Positions 18,171 through 28,004 of a stretch of DNA of 64,000 nt are shown here, one piece after another (position 1 is the first letter of the stretch; every line of letters starts with the position of its first letter). The notes under the pieces were generated by a model, which was not told the DNA's origin, searched no databases, and saw only the letters and a program-made list of their open reading frames with translations. The DNA comes from Herbaspirillum hiltneri N3 (lineage in GTDB: Bacteria; Pseudomonadota; Gammaproteobacteria; Burkholderiales; Burkholderiaceae_D), in assembly GCF_001267925.1 (NCBI RefSeq), contig NZ_CP011409.1:1736001-1800000 (forward strand), in the 5' to 3' direction. The position numbers were made by a program, and so were the translations under genes.

Positions 18171-18890
18171 ATGACGCAAGCCATGCCGGAAACCATACAG
18201 CGACGCAAGTTATATCAAGAAGTCCTGGAACGCCTGATGGAGCGCATCCATAGCGGTGAACTGCCGCCCGGATCGCAACTGCCGTCGGAACGTGAGCTGA
18301 TGGAGCAGTACGGCGTGGGCCGCCCTGCGGTGCGTGAAGCGCTGCAGGCGATGGAGCGCTCCGGCTTTGTCGAGATCGCCCACGGCGAGCGCGCCCGCGT
18401 GGTCGATCCGACCGCCGACCGCTTGATCGCCCAGATCGCCATCGGCGCACAGCATTTGCTGCGCACCAAGCCCGCCATGCTGGGACATCTCAAGGAAGCC
18501 CGCGTCCTGCTCGAAACCAGCACCGCCCGCATGGCCGCCGAGCGCGCCACTGAAGAGCAGATCGCGCGCCTGCGCCTGAGCATTGCGCAGCACCGCGCGT
18601 CCATGGTCAACCTGGAAGAGTTCATCGAACGTGACATGGCCTTTCATCGGGAGATCGCCGACATCAGCGGCAATCCTCTGTTTCCCTCCATCGTCGAATC
18701 GATGTTCAAGTGGGCCGGAGAGTTTTATTTCACGCTGGTGCGCGCGCCGGGTGCGGAAGAACTTACGCTGGCCGAACATCAGCGCATCGTCGACGCCATC
18801 GCGGCCCATGACGGCGATGCTGCTGCCGAAGCGATGCGCAGTCACCTGATGCGCGCCAACGCGCTGTATCGGGAACTCGGGCAGCAGTAA
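18171..18890 (+). CDS. GntR-family transcriptional regulator (FCD/FadR type)
   Basis: About 239 residues. The winged helix (RRKLYQEVLERLMERIHSGELPPGSQLPSERELMEQYGVGRPAVREAL in pieces) is followed by an all-helical FCD ligand domain with metal-ligand-type residues in ERDMAFHREIADISGNP and MRSHL. ATG 18171 is the likely start, though no strong ribosome site is seen and ATG 18183 is possible. It closes the sugar-acid operon 90 nt after the kinase gene, and its operator is probably the TGGTAT/ATACCA repeat at 12942-12960. The ligand is probably a pathway acid such as D-apionate. Confidence 0.88.
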   Translation: MTQAMPETIQRRKLYQEVLERLMERIHSGELPPGSQLPSERELMEQYGVGRPAVREALQAMERSGFVEIAHGERARVVDPTADRLIAQIAIGAQHLLRTKPAMLGHLKEARVLLETSTARMAAERATEEQIARLRLSIAQHRASMVNLEEFIERDMAFHREIADISGNPLFPSIVESMFKWAGEFYFTLVRAPGAEELTLAEHQRIVDAIAAHDGDAAAEAMRSHLMRANALYRELGQQ

Positions 18891-18908
18891 GAGCAGCAGT
18901 CCGTCCCT

Positions 18909-19763
18909 TCAGGCGCGGATCAGCGCCACCAGCGCCTGCGCCAGTTCATTATCCTTGTCGGCCAGTTTGCCGATCACATCGAGATGATGGCCGTCGGCCA
19001 GCCTGACTTGCCGTACCGGGAATCCCGCCGCCTGCAAGCGCAGTCCGTATGCCGCCAGCTGGCGATGGAATTCGGCGGATTCGGCGCCGCCGGCGCTCAG
19101 CACCACCGGCATCGGCAGCCGCGGCAGATGATGCAGGGGACTGAATTGCTGCACCTGGGACTGATCCAGTTGCAGCGCCTCATTCAGGTAGCACAGGCGA
19201 ATCGGCTCCAGGTCGTAGAGCCCGCTGACGCTGCACAATCCCTTCACGGCATTGTCCGGCAAACCGCTATCCTGCCAGTCGGTCGCCGCCAGTATGGCTG
19301 CCAGATGGCCGCCTGCCGAATGTCCGGCGACATAGATGTCGTCGGCATTGAAGCCCAGTTGCGCCGCTTGCCGGTACAGCCAGGAGAAGGCCAGGCGCAC
19401 GTCGCCGACGATCTCGGGCATGTCGACCTCGGGAGCTAGCCGGTAATTGATCATGGCCACGGCGATGCCGGCCTCGTGGCAAGGCCCGGCCAGGTGGCTG
19501 AAGTCGTCCTTGTCCAGCGAGCGCCAGTAGCCGCCGTGGATGAACACCAGCAAGGGCGCATCGGCCTGCGTCGCCGGGAAATAATCCAGCGCCTGCAGGC
19601 GATGCGCGCCGTAGTGCAGGTTGGTGCGCACTTCATGCTGCTGCCGGTACGCGCGCGCGGTTTCATTCCAGCTGTCGAAGATATCCTGAAAGCGCGGAAT
19701 GCCGGCGCGCACATTGTATTGACGGTCGAGCTGATCGCGGTCGTAGTGCAGGTAATGCTTCAT
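18909..19763 (-). CDS. Alpha/beta hydrolase, arylformamidase-like
   Basis: 284 residues from ATG 19763, preceded by AGGAG. HGGYW is the oxyanion motif and GHSAGG holds the nucleophile Ser149. An acidic residue and a late His (LADGHHLDVIG) complete the triad. HGGYW plus GHSAGG is the pattern of animal-type kynurenine formamidases and of small carboxylesterases. It follows the LysR gene on the same strand, beside the homogentisate genes, so a role in aromatic amino-acid breakdown is plausible but unproven. Confidence 0.82.
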   Translation of the reverse strand: MKHYLHYDRDQLDRQYNVRAGIPRFQDIFDSWNETARAYRQQHEVRTNLHYGAHRLQALDYFPATQADAPLLVFIHGGYWRSLDKDDFSHLAGPCHEAGIAVAMINYRLAPEVDMPEIVGDVRLAFSWLYRQAAQLGFNADDIYVAGHSAGGHLAAILAATDWQDSGLPDNAVKGLCSVSGLYDLEPIRLCYLNEALQLDQSQVQQFSPLHHLPRLPMPVVLSAGGAESAEFHRQLAAYGLRLQAAGFPVRQVRLADGHHLDVIGKLADKDNELAQALVALIRA

Positions 19764-19787
19764 CGCGTCTCCTGAATCTTGTAACAC

Positions 19788-20696
19788 TTACTGTTCCGCA
19801 AAGTGCTCGGAAACGAATCCGCGCAGCCACTGGTTGCCTTCGTCCTGGTTGAAGCGGCGGTGCCAGAAGATATTGGTCTGCAGCGACGGCAGCCGCAAGG
19901 GCGGACGAATGTATTGTAGGTTGAATGGTTGCGCCGCGCTCTCGGCCAGTTTTTGCGGCACCGTCACGATCAGGTCGGTGGTGCTGACGATATAGGGAAC
20001 GGCGGTGAAATGCGGTACGCGGAAATTGACGTTGGCGCGGATGCCGGCTTTTTCCAGATTCTGATTGATGCGATCGTAGGGGCTTTCCAGCGAGGACACC
20101 ACCAGATGTTGCGCCGCCAGGAAATCCTTCATCGTCACGGTCTTGCCGCTCAGCGGATGACCCTGGCGGAACATGCTCACATAGTTCTGGCGAAACAGCC
20201 GGCGCTGGTACAGCGCACCAGAGACGTTGTCGAAGGCGCCGATGGCGAGGTCGACCCGGCCCGATTCCATCTCGCTCTTGAGATCGATGGCGCCGGCGCG
20301 CACCGTGCTGATCTGGATGCCGGGCGCGAGCCGGGCACAGGTCTCGATCAGCAGCGGCATGAAGTACACCTCGCCGACGTCGGTCATGGCGATGGTGAAA
20401 TGGCGCGCGCTGCCCGCCGCCGAGAACGGCTCCTGCCGGTTCAGCGCCTTCGACACGTGCATCAGCGCCGCCGCCACCGGCTCGGCCAGCTGCTGTGCGA
20501 ACGGCGTCGGCTGCATGCCTTGCGCTGTGCGTACGAACAGCTCGTCGCCGAAGGTGCGGCGCAGGCGCGCCAGCGCATTGCTGACGGCCGGCTGCGACAG
20601 GTTCAGGCGGCGCGCCACCGAGGAAATCTGGCGATCCTGGAACACTTCCTGAAACACCACCAGCAGGTTGAGGTCGATGTCTTTGGGTTCGATCAT
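19788..20696 (-). CDS. LysR-type regulator of the homogentisate cluster
   Basis: 302 residues. N-terminal winged helix-turn-helix (DLNLLVVFQEVFQDRQISSVARRLNLSQPAVSNALARLR in pieces), then a two-lobe periplasmic-binding-type effector domain. Transcribed divergently from the carrier-hmgA-fahA-maiA genes with a 179-nt shared promoter region, the usual layout for a LysR activator and its target. The inducer is probably homogentisate or a related aromatic acid. An A+T-rich imperfect inverted repeat (ATTCATAATATCAAT) in the gap, near 20731, is a possible binding site. The gene sits 24 nt before the hydrolase gene and may be cotranscribed with it. Confidence 0.9.
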   Translation of the reverse strand: MIEPKDIDLNLLVVFQEVFQDRQISSVARRLNLSQPAVSNALARLRRTFGDELFVRTAQGMQPTPFAQQLAEPVAAALMHVSKALNRQEPFSAAGSARHFTIAMTDVGEVYFMPLLIETCARLAPGIQISTVRAGAIDLKSEMESGRVDLAIGAFDNVSGALYQRRLFRQNYVSMFRQGHPLSGKTVTMKDFLAAQHLVVSSLESPYDRINQNLEKAGIRANVNFRVPHFTAVPYIVSTTDLIVTVPQKLAESAAQPFNLQYIRPPLRLPSLQTNIFWHRRFNQDEGNQWLRGFVSEHFAEQ

Positions 20697-20875
20697 GCTC
20701 GTGCAGCGCTTCCGTTATTTTTCCGACCACTATTCATAATATCAATGGACCACATTTACCCATTTATATCGTAAAAGTCGGATCATTGCACCACTCATAA
20801 AAAAACGCGACGTCGTCCTGCGTGTTGTCATGCAGGCAAGTTGCGACCATCCACAACCAATAAGGAGGAGCAAGG

Positions 20876-22192
20876 ATGCAATCCGATGTCATCAATGTCG
20901 ACCAGGTCGTCGAGCAGAGCCGTTTCGGCGCCTTTCAATTCGGTCTGCTGCTGCTGTGCGGCCTGTGCCTGATCATCGACGGTTTCGACATCCAGGCCAT
21001 GGGTTACGTCGCGCCCGCCATCATCGGCGACTGGCACGTCAACAAGGCCAGCCTCGGTCCGGTGTTTGGCGCCGGCCTGTTCGGCATGCTGCTCGGTTCG
21101 CTGGTGCTCACCCCCGTGGGCGACAAATACGGCCGCCGTCCGGTGCTGATCATCTCCACCTTTTTCTTCGCCGCCTGCATGCTGCTGACCACGCGCGTGC
21201 AAACCATCGATGAATTGCTGGTCCTGCGCTTCATCACCGGCTTCGGCCTCGGCAGCATCATGCCCAACGCAATGGCGCTGGTCGGCGAGTTCAGCCCGAA
21301 CAGCTCGCGCGTAACGCGCATGATGCTGGTGTCGTGCGGCTTTACCGTCGGCGCAGCGGTCGGCGGCTTCGTCAGCGCGGCGCTGATCCCGGCCTTCGGC
21401 TGGCGTTCGGTGTTCCTGGTCGGTGGCCTGATCCCGGCGGCGCTGGGCGTGGCGATGCTGATCTGGTTGCCGGAGTCGATCCAGTTCCTGGTGTTGCGCA
21501 AGCGTCCGATGAAACAAGTGGCGCGCTGGCTCAACAAGGTGCAGCCGGGTTTGCTGGTTACCGAAAGCAGCACCGTGGTGGTCAAGGAAGCGCGCAACGA
21601 CGGCATGCCGGTGGCCGAACTGTTCCGGGAGGGCCGCGCCGGCGTCACGCTGCTGCTGTGGCTGATCAGCTTCATGAACCTGATCAACCTATATTTCCTG
21701 TCCAACTGGTTGCCGACGCTGATCAAGGACGCCGGTTATTCGACCGGCGCAGCGGTGCTGATCGGCACTTCGCTGCAAGTCGGCGGTATCGTCGGCACGC
21801 TGACGCTGGGCTGGTTCATCAATCGCTTCGGATTTACCCGCGTGCTGGGCAGCTGCTTCGTAGTGGCGTGCGTCTTCATCGCCCTGATCGGTCACGTCGC
21901 CGCGACGCCGGTGCTGCTGTTCATCTGCGTAGTGGTAGCCGGCTTCTGCGTGGTGGGCGGACAGCCTGCGGTCAATGCGCTGGCCGGCACTTTCTACCCG
22001 ACCCAGCTGCGCTCGACCGGCATCGGCTGGGCGCTCGGCATCGGCCGCATCGGCTCGGTGCTGGGGCCGGTCATCGGCGGCCAGCTGATCGCCATGCAAT
22101 GGGCCAACGGTTCGCTGTTCATGGCTGCGGCCGTACCGGCGATCATCTCGGCGCTGATGGTGGCGCGCCTGCATTGGTATCGCCCGCAATAG
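20876..22192 (+). CDS. MFS transporter, aromatic acid:H+ symporter family
   Basis: 438 residues, twelve membrane helices. IDGFDIQAMGYVAPAI is the AAHS-family signature in helix 1, and GDKYGRRPVLI and RFITGFGLGSIMPNAMALVGE are the loop 2-3 and helix 4 motifs. Members import benzoate, 4-hydroxybenzoate, protocatechuate and similar acids. ATG 20876 follows AAGGAGGAGCAAGG. The gene lies 33 nt before hmgA, so it probably imports homogentisate, phenylacetate derivatives or another compound feeding this pathway. Confidence 0.88.
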   Translation: MQSDVINVDQVVEQSRFGAFQFGLLLLCGLCLIIDGFDIQAMGYVAPAIIGDWHVNKASLGPVFGAGLFGMLLGSLVLTPVGDKYGRRPVLIISTFFFAACMLLTTRVQTIDELLVLRFITGFGLGSIMPNAMALVGEFSPNSSRVTRMMLVSCGFTVGAAVGGFVSAALIPAFGWRSVFLVGGLIPAALGVAMLIWLPESIQFLVLRKRPMKQVARWLNKVQPGLLVTESSTVVVKEARNDGMPVAELFREGRAGVTLLLWLISFMNLINLYFLSNWLPTLIKDAGYSTGAAVLIGTSLQVGGIVGTLTLGWFINRFGFTRVLGSCFVVACVFIALIGHVAATPVLLFICVVVAGFCVVGGQPAVNALAGTFYPTQLRSTGIGWALGIGRIGSVLGPVIGGQLIAMQWANGSLFMAAAVPAIISALMVARLHWYRPQ

Positions 22193-22225
22193 TTTTTGGA
22201 ATCGGTTTTTTGAGAAGGACGCATC

Positions 22226-23584
22226 ATGAATACGCGTGCAGAATCTTTCATTGCCCAAGCGGTGATCAGGACCGCCGGTTATCAGTCCGGCTTCGGCAAC
22301 GAGTTTGCGACCGAGGCGCTGCCCGGCGCGTTGCCGGTCAATCAGAACTCGCCGCAGCAAGTCGCCTACGGCCTGTATGCCGAACAATTGTCCGGCACCG
22401 CCTTTACCGCTCCGCGCGGGCACAACCGTCGCTCGTGGCTGTATCGGATTCGTCCGGCGGCGATGCATGAGCCGTTCGAGCGCATCGGCAACGGCCTGGT
22501 CGATCGCTTCGACGACGTCGAGACGCCGCCCAACCAGTACCGCTGGGATCCGCATCCCATGCCCGACGCGCCCACCGATTTCGTCGCAGGACTGATCACC
22601 ATGGCCGGCAACGGTTCGCCCGATGCTCAGACCGGTTGCGCGATTCACTTGTATGCGGCCAACCAGTCGATGACCGACAGCTACTTTTATTCCGCCGACG
22701 GCGAATTGCTGATCGTGCCGCAAACCGGCCGCCTGCAGCTGCTCACCGAACTGGGGGCGATCGACATCGAGCCGCAGGAGATCGCGGTGATTCCGCGCGG
22801 CGTGCGCTTCCAGGTCAAGCTGCCCGACGGCGCCGCGCAGGGTTATGTGTGCGAAAACTTCGGTGCGCTGCTGCGCTTGCCCGACCTCGGTCCGCTGGGC
22901 TCCAACGGCCTCGCCAATCCGCGCGACTTCCTGACGCCGCATGCCTGGTATGAAAACCGGGAAGGCGACTTCAGGCTGATCGCCAAATTCGGCGGCAACC
23001 TGTGGCAGGCCAGGATCGGGCATTCGCCGCTGGACGTGGTGGCATGGCACGGCAACTACGCGCCGTACAAATACGACCTGCGCCATTTCAACACCATCGG
23101 ATCGATCAGCTACGACCATCCCGATCCGTCGATCTTCCTCGTGCTGCAGGCGCAGAGCGATACGCCGGGCGTCGATACGCTGGACTTCGTGATCTTCCCG
23201 CCGCGCTGGCTGGCGGCGGAAAACACCTTCCGCCCGCCGTGGTTCCATCGCAACGTGGCGAGCGAATTCATGGGGCTGATCCACGGTGTGTACGATGCCA
23301 AGGCCGAAGGCTTCCGTCCCGGCGGCGCCAGCCTGCACAATTGCATGACCGGCCACGGCCCCGACGGCGCCACGTTCGAGAAGGCCAGCCGCAGCGACAC
23401 CAGCAAGCCTGACAAGGTCGGCGACACCATGGCCTTCATGTTCGAGACGCGCAATGTGATCAAGCCGACGCGCCATGCGCTGAGCTCGCCGACGCTGCAA
23501 AAGAATTACTACCAGTGCTGGATGGATATCAAAAAGAACTTTGACCCGCACTTCAATCCACAACATCGTCCGGAGCAACAATGA
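22226..23584 (+). CDS. hmgA: Homogentisate 1,2-dioxygenase
   Basis: 452 residues, full length for the family. [20 protein letters not shown] is the conserved N-terminal signature. [18 protein letters not shown] and [16 protein letters not shown] supply the His and Glu ligands of the active-site Fe(II) and the substrate pocket. The enzyme opens the ring of homogentisate to maleylacetoacetate. The stop overlaps the start of fahA (ATGA), so translation is coupled, and maiA follows, giving the complete lower tyrosine/phenylalanine pathway to fumarate and acetoacetate. Confidence 0.97.
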   Translation: MNTRAESFIAQAVIRTAGYQSGFGNEFATEALPGALPVNQNSPQQVAYGLYAEQLSGTAFTAPRGHNRRSWLYRIRPAAMHEPFERIGNGLVDRFDDVETPPNQYRWDPHPMPDAPTDFVAGLITMAGNGSPDAQTGCAIHLYAANQSMTDSYFYSADGELLIVPQTGRLQLLTELGAIDIEPQEIAVIPRGVRFQVKLPDGAAQGYVCENFGALLRLPDLGPLGSNGLANPRDFLTPHAWYENREGDFRLIAKFGGNLWQARIGHSPLDVVAWHGNYAPYKYDLRHFNTIGSISYDHPDPSIFLVLQAQSDTPGVDTLDFVIFPPRWLAAENTFRPPWFHRNVASEFMGLIHGVYDAKAEGFRPGGASLHNCMTGHGPDGATFEKASRSDTSKPDKVGDTMAFMFETRNVIKPTRHALSSPTLQKNYYQCWMDIKKNFDPHFNPQHRPEQQ

Positions 23585-24921
23585 GCATCATCCTGAATGA
23601 AACCCACGACGCTGACCTGCGAAGCTGGGTCGCCTCGGCCAATGCCGCGGGCAGCGATTTCCCGATCCAGAACCTTCCGTACGGCGTGTTCCGCAGGAGC
23701 GGCCGGGAAGGCGACGAGGTTTTCCGCGCCGGCGTTGCCATCGGCGACAGCATCCTCGACTTGCGCGCGGCGTTCGAAAGCGGCGCATTCGCCGGTTTCG
23801 GCGAGACCGTGCACAAGGCCATCGTCGCAGCGACGGCGGGGAGTAATCTGAATCCGCTGATGGAACTCGATGCAGCGGCATGGTCGGCCCTGCGCCTGGC
23901 CTTGTCGACTCTGTTGCGCGATGGTTCGGTGCATCAGTCGCAGTTGCAGGCGGCGCTGGTGCCGCAGGCGGAAGCCGAACACGCCTTGCCGGCGCAGATC
24001 GGCGACTACACCGACTTCTACACCTCGATCCATCACGCCACCGCCATCGGCAAGCTGTTCCGCCCGGACAATCCGCTGCTGCCGAATTACAAATGGGTGC
24101 CGATCGGCTATCACGGCCGCTCCTCCTCGATAGCAGTCTCGGGCCAGCAATTTCGCCGTCCGCTCGGCCAGCTCAAATCGCCGACGTCAGACACGCCGGT
24201 GTTCGGCGCGTGCAAGCGTCTCGACTATGAAATGGAAGTCGGCGTCTTCATGGGGCAGGGCAACGCCATCGGCGACGCCATTGCCATCGGTGCCGCCGAG
24301 TCGCATGTGTTCGGCCTGTGCCTGTTGAACGACTGGTCGGCGCGCGACGTGCAGGCCTGGGAATACCAGCCGCTCGGCCCTTTCCTGGCGAAGAATTTTG
24401 CTTCGACGATTTCACCATGGATCGTCACCATCGAAGCGCTGGCGCCGTATCGTGCCGCGTGGACGCGCGATGCCGCCGATCCGCAGCCGCTGGCCTATCT
24501 CGATGCGCCGGAGGTGCGCGAGCACGGCGCCTTCGACGTGCAACTGGAAGTACTGCTGCAGACCAAAGCCATGCGCGAGGCCGGCACGGCGCCGCAACGT
24601 CTGTCGCTGAGCAATTTCCGCGATGCTTACTGGACCGTGTCGCAACTGGTGGCGCACCACACCGTCGGTGGTTGCAACCTGCGCGCGGGCGACCTGCTCG
24701 GTTCGGGCACGCTATCGGGACCGACGCCGGAGTCGGCCGGTTCGCTGCTGGAACTGACCGCCGGCGGCAAACAATCGATCAACCTGAACAATGGCGAAAC
24801 GCGCGTCTTCATCGAAGACGGCGATACCGTCATCATGCGCGGCTGGGCCGGATGCGATGGTTTGCCGCGCATCGGTTTCGGCGAGGTCGCGGGCACCGTG
24901 CTGCCGGCGCGCGAGGTTTGA
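23581..24921 (+). CDS. fahA: Fumarylacetoacetase
   Basis: 446 residues, full length. [20 protein letters not shown] carries the first metal ligand and catalytic His; [21 protein letters not shown] and [19 protein letters not shown] are the conserved metal- and substrate-binding motifs of the FAH fold. It hydrolyses fumarylacetoacetate to fumarate and acetoacetate. The four-base overlap with hmgA and the 21-nt gap to maiA place it in one operon. Confidence 0.96.
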   Translation: MSIILNETHDADLRSWVASANAAGSDFPIQNLPYGVFRRSGREGDEVFRAGVAIGDSILDLRAAFESGAFAGFGETVHKAIVAATAGSNLNPLMELDAAAWSALRLALSTLLRDGSVHQSQLQAALVPQAEAEHALPAQIGDYTDFYTSIHHATAIGKLFRPDNPLLPNYKWVPIGYHGRSSSIAVSGQQFRRPLGQLKSPTSDTPVFGACKRLDYEMEVGVFMGQGNAIGDAIAIGAAESHVFGLCLLNDWSARDVQAWEYQPLGPFLAKNFASTISPWIVTIEALAPYRAAWTRDAADPQPLAYLDAPEVREHGAFDVQLEVLLQTKAMREAGTAPQRLSLSNFRDAYWTVSQLVAHHTVGGCNLRAGDLLGSGTLSGPTPESAGSLLELTAGGKQSINLNNGETRVFIEDGDTVIMRGWAGCDGLPRIGFGEVAGTVLPAREV

Positions 24922-24942
24922 ACAGTACAAGGAGACAGGGCC

Positions 24943-25593
24943 ATGACGATTCATCTCTACAGCTATTTTCGCAGTTCGGCGTCGTATCGCGTGCGGATCG
25001 CCCTGCATCTCAAGGGGCTGTCCTACGACACCGTGCCGGTGCATCTGCTCAACAACGGCGGCGAACAATATGCGCCGGCATTCAGCGCCCTGAATCCGCA
25101 GTCGTTGGTGCCGGTGATGGAGGAAGAGGGACGTCATATCACGCAATCGCTGGCGATCCTGGAATATCTGGAAGAGCGCTTCCCGACCCCGGCGCTGCTA
25201 CCCCCGGGTTTGCTCGACCGCGCTCACGTGCGCGAAATTGCGCTGGCGATCGCTTGCGACATCCATCCGCTCAACAACCTGCGGGTGCTGCGCATGCTCA
25301 AGCAGGAGCTGGGCCTGAGTGACGAGATCAAGCAGCAGTGGATACAGCATTGGATCACGCTCGGCTTCGGCGCGCTGGAAACGCAACTGGCGGGCAGCCC
25401 CCGGCGCGGCCGTTTTTGCTTCGGCGATACGCCGACCATGGCCGATTGCTGCCTGATCCCGCAGATCTTCAATGCCCGCCGCTTCAACGTCGACATGACG
25501 CCTTACCCGACGCTTGCGGCTATTGAGGAAGCCTGTAGCGCGCTCGAGGCCTTCCAGCTGGCGCAGCCTTCGGCCCAGCCCGACGCGGCGTAA
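24943..25593 (+). CDS. maiA: Maleylacetoacetate isomerase (zeta-class glutathione transferase)
   Basis: 216 residues. YFRSSASYRVRIALHLKGL contains the zeta-class SSxxxRVRIAL signature with the glutathione-activating Ser. NPQSLVPV and QSLAILEYLEE are the glutathione-binding elements of the thioredoxin-like domain, followed by the helical C-terminal domain. It isomerises maleylacetoacetate to fumarylacetoacetate, the step between HmgA and FahA. ATG 24943 follows AAGGAGACAGG. Last gene of the operon; no clear terminator follows. Confidence 0.95.
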   Translation: MTIHLYSYFRSSASYRVRIALHLKGLSYDTVPVHLLNNGGEQYAPAFSALNPQSLVPVMEEEGRHITQSLAILEYLEERFPTPALLPPGLLDRAHVREIALAIACDIHPLNNLRVLRMLKQELGLSDEIKQQWIQHWITLGFGALETQLAGSPRRGRFCFGDTPTMADCCLIPQIFNARRFNVDMTPYPTLAAIEEACSALEAFQLAQPSAQPDAA

Positions 25594-26084
25594 TTTTCTG
25601 CAGCCTCGTTCGAGGCGTCCGCCGGCGGCGCCGTCGTTGCCGCCGGCAATCTCTCCCAAGAGCATCTTGAAATCCTGCCACGGTATTGCGTTGCAGGGAT
25701 TTCGAGTAATGCCTGTTGGAAATTTACCAAAGTTTGTCGCCTGGACGTACTGCGCATCCCGGAAATGGCGGGAGCGCTGGCGATTGCCGGTATAATTTTC
25801 TGCGCTGCCGATAATAAAAAAAGACACACGTGGTCCGATGGCAAAAAAGCAATATTGCAGACGCTCGCACCGTCTGTCCATAAAACGATTCAGTCTGACT
25901 CAGGGAATCACGTTGTCGTGATGACGGGAAGCGGGAAATGACATCGACTTGACATGCCGCTGCACCGCGCCGCAGGAGAAGACTGCGGTCGTGGGAGGCG
26001 TGCAGAGCGACAGATGTTCACCACCACGTTCACGCATGCCGACGCTGTTTCCGGGGGGCGGTTTTTCTTCGCTGGGGTTCAAGT
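25594..26084. other. Intergenic region after maiA
   Basis: 490 nt without a supported gene. It holds a strong GC hairpin (GCCGGCGGC at 25621-25629 pairing with GCCGCCGGC at 25639-25647) with no T-tract, so it is not a standard terminator. An isolated TATAAT at 25791-25796 has no -35 partner. Nothing else stands out. Confidence 0.4.
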
Positions 26085-28004
26085 ATGCAAGTGGTCAGCC
26101 GACCTTATCGCTGGGCGATTTACGGTTTGCTGGTGGTCGTGATCGCCGCCGGTATCGGGCTGTTTTTCGCCATGGCGCGCACGGCCAAGGATATCCGCGC
26201 GTCGACGACGCCGCTGCTGCAGGAAAAAATCCCCACGCTGCGCCACTTGTCCGATTTTGAAAGTGCATTGCTGCGCTACCAGCTGGCGCTCAACAAGTAT
26301 TACGTCGCCTCCATCGGACGCGACCGCTTCGACACCCTGGAAACCCAGGCCGGCGAAGAAATGGCCGACAACTTCGACTACGTGCGGCGCGACTTGCAGC
26401 AGGCTACCGAGATGGGCAATCTGCGCAGCAACTACGACGCCGTGCTGGCGATGGGCCCGGTGCTCGAAAAGATCATGCTGGCGCCGCCGGTCAACCGGGA
26501 AAAGGCGCGCCTGCTGCTCAGCGAACTCAACGTCAGGACCAACCAGATCCGCGTCTTGCTCGGCAAGGCCAAGCACGAGGTTGAAGCCGGCGTCTATGAA
26601 GTGGGCGACATGGCCAACAGCGGCGTCGACGAGATTTCACGGCTGGTGCATATCTACAGCGTCGGCATGCTGCTAACCGCCTTGTTCATGATGTATCACG
26701 TATGGGCGCGCTTCCGTTCCGAGAATGTGCTGGCCTTCCAGGCGGCGCATGATCCGTTGACCGGGCTGGCGCACCGCGGCTCGTTCGAGCGTCGCCTCAA
26801 GACGATGGCGGACCAGCCGCACACGGTGGTGCTGGGTATGATCGACCGCTTCGAGCGCGTGGTCGGCGGCCTCGGCCATGCGTTCGGCGATCGCCTGATG
26901 CAGGAAATGGCGACCCGCATCAAGCGCGCAGCCGAACGTCACGGCGGCGAGGTGTTCCGCCTCAACGGCGCCAACGTGGCGATCCTGTACAAGTCCAACG
27001 GCGACAACGTCAGCTTCCAGGAAGCCCTGTCGAGCCTGCAGGAATACATGCGCCAACCGTTCGAGTTCGGCCAGCACGAGATTTTTTCCAGCATGAGCAT
27101 GGGCGGCGCCGAGTATCCGCGCGACGGCGCCGAGCCCGCGCACCTGCTGCAGAATGCCGATGCGGCGCTGCAGGCGGCGCGCGACGCCGGCGGCGATTGC
27201 TTTGTGCAGTATTCGAATGCGCTCAACACGCGCGCGCAGGAACGCCTGGCGCTGGAAGCGCAACTGCGCCACGCGATCGAACGCAACGAACTGGAATTGC
27301 ATTTCCAGCCGCAACAGGGGCTGACCGACGATCGCCTGGTCGGCTTCGAGGCGCTGGTGCGCTGGCGCCGCAACGGCGAGCTGATTTCACCTGCCGACTT
27401 CATTCCGCTGGCCGAAGAGTCCGGCCTGATCGTACCGATCGGCGACTGGGTGCTGGCCGAAGCGTGCCGCCAGGCCAAGATCTGGAGCTTGGAGACGCCG
27501 CGCAAATTCGTCATCGCGGTGAACATCTCGCCGCGCCAGTTCCACCATCCATCCTTCCTGCGCCGCGTCACCACCACGCTCAGCGAAAGCATGATCGATC
27601 CATCCTTCATCGAGCTGGAAATCACCGAAGGCATCGTCATGCGCGATGTCGAACGCACCATCGAGTTGCTGGAAGACCTGCGCAAGCGCGGCCTGACGCT
27701 GGCGATCGATGACTTCGGTACCGGGTACTCGTCGCTGGCCTATCTCAAGCGATTCTCGATCGACAAGCTCAAGATCGATCAGTCCTTCATCCGCCACCTG
27801 CGCCCCAACAGCGAAGACGCGGCGATCGTGCAGGCGGTCATCAACCTGGGCCATCATCTGGGCTTGTCGGTGATCGCCGAAGGCGTGGAAACCGTGACCC
27901 AGCGTGAACTGCTGCGCGCCTGGGGCTGCGATGAAATCCAGGGGTATTTCTACGGCCGGCCATTGTCGGCCGACAAGGCCACCCAATTCATCTTCGATAA
28001 TTAA
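26085..28004 (+). CDS. Membrane protein with degenerate GGDEF and intact EAL domain
   Basis: 639 residues. Two membrane segments (IYGLLVVVIAAGIGLFFAMA near the start; about 190-210) flank a helical sensor region. The GGDEF domain is degenerate: where RxGGDEF is expected the sequence reads RLNGANVAIL, so it should not make c-di-GMP. The EAL domain is intact (FEALVRW, NISPRQF, ELEITEG, DDFGTGYSSLAYLK, EGVET). It is therefore a likely membrane-bound phosphodiesterase, the GGDEF remnant serving perhaps as a GTP-sensing site. Its last 4 nt overlap the convergent MaoC gene. Confidence 0.9.
   Translation: MQVVSRPYRWAIYGLLVVVIAAGIGLFFAMARTAKDIRASTTPLLQEKIPTLRHLSDFESALLRYQLALNKYYVASIGRDRFDTLETQAGEEMADNFDYVRRDLQQATEMGNLRSNYDAVLAMGPVLEKIMLAPPVNREKARLLLSELNVRTNQIRVLLGKAKHEVEAGVYEVGDMANSGVDEISRLVHIYSVGMLLTALFMMYHVWARFRSENVLAFQAAHDPLTGLAHRGSFERRLKTMADQPHTVVLGMIDRFERVVGGLGHAFGDRLMQEMATRIKRAAERHGGEVFRLNGANVAILYKSNGDNVSFQEALSSLQEYMRQPFEFGQHEIFSSMSMGGAEYPRDGAEPAHLLQNADAALQAARDAGGDCFVQYSNALNTRAQERLALEAQLRHAIERNELELHFQPQQGLTDDRLVGFEALVRWRRNGELISPADFIPLAEESGLIVPIGDWVLAEACRQAKIWSLETPRKFVIAVNISPRQFHHPSFLRRVTTTLSESMIDPSFIELEITEGIVMRDVERTIELLEDLRKRGLTLAIDDFGTGYSSLAYLKRFSIDKLKIDQSFIRHLRPNSEDAAIVQAVINLGHHLGLSVIAEGVETVTQRELLRAWGCDEIQGYFYGRPLSADKATQFIFDN

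Noticed and set aside
21689..23581. 630-residue minus-strand open frame opposite hmgA
   Set aside because: hmgA is intact and conserved on the plus strand; the antisense frame has no domain and arises from codon bias.
25621..25647. Terminator after maiA
   Set aside because: Strong GC hairpin but no T-tract.
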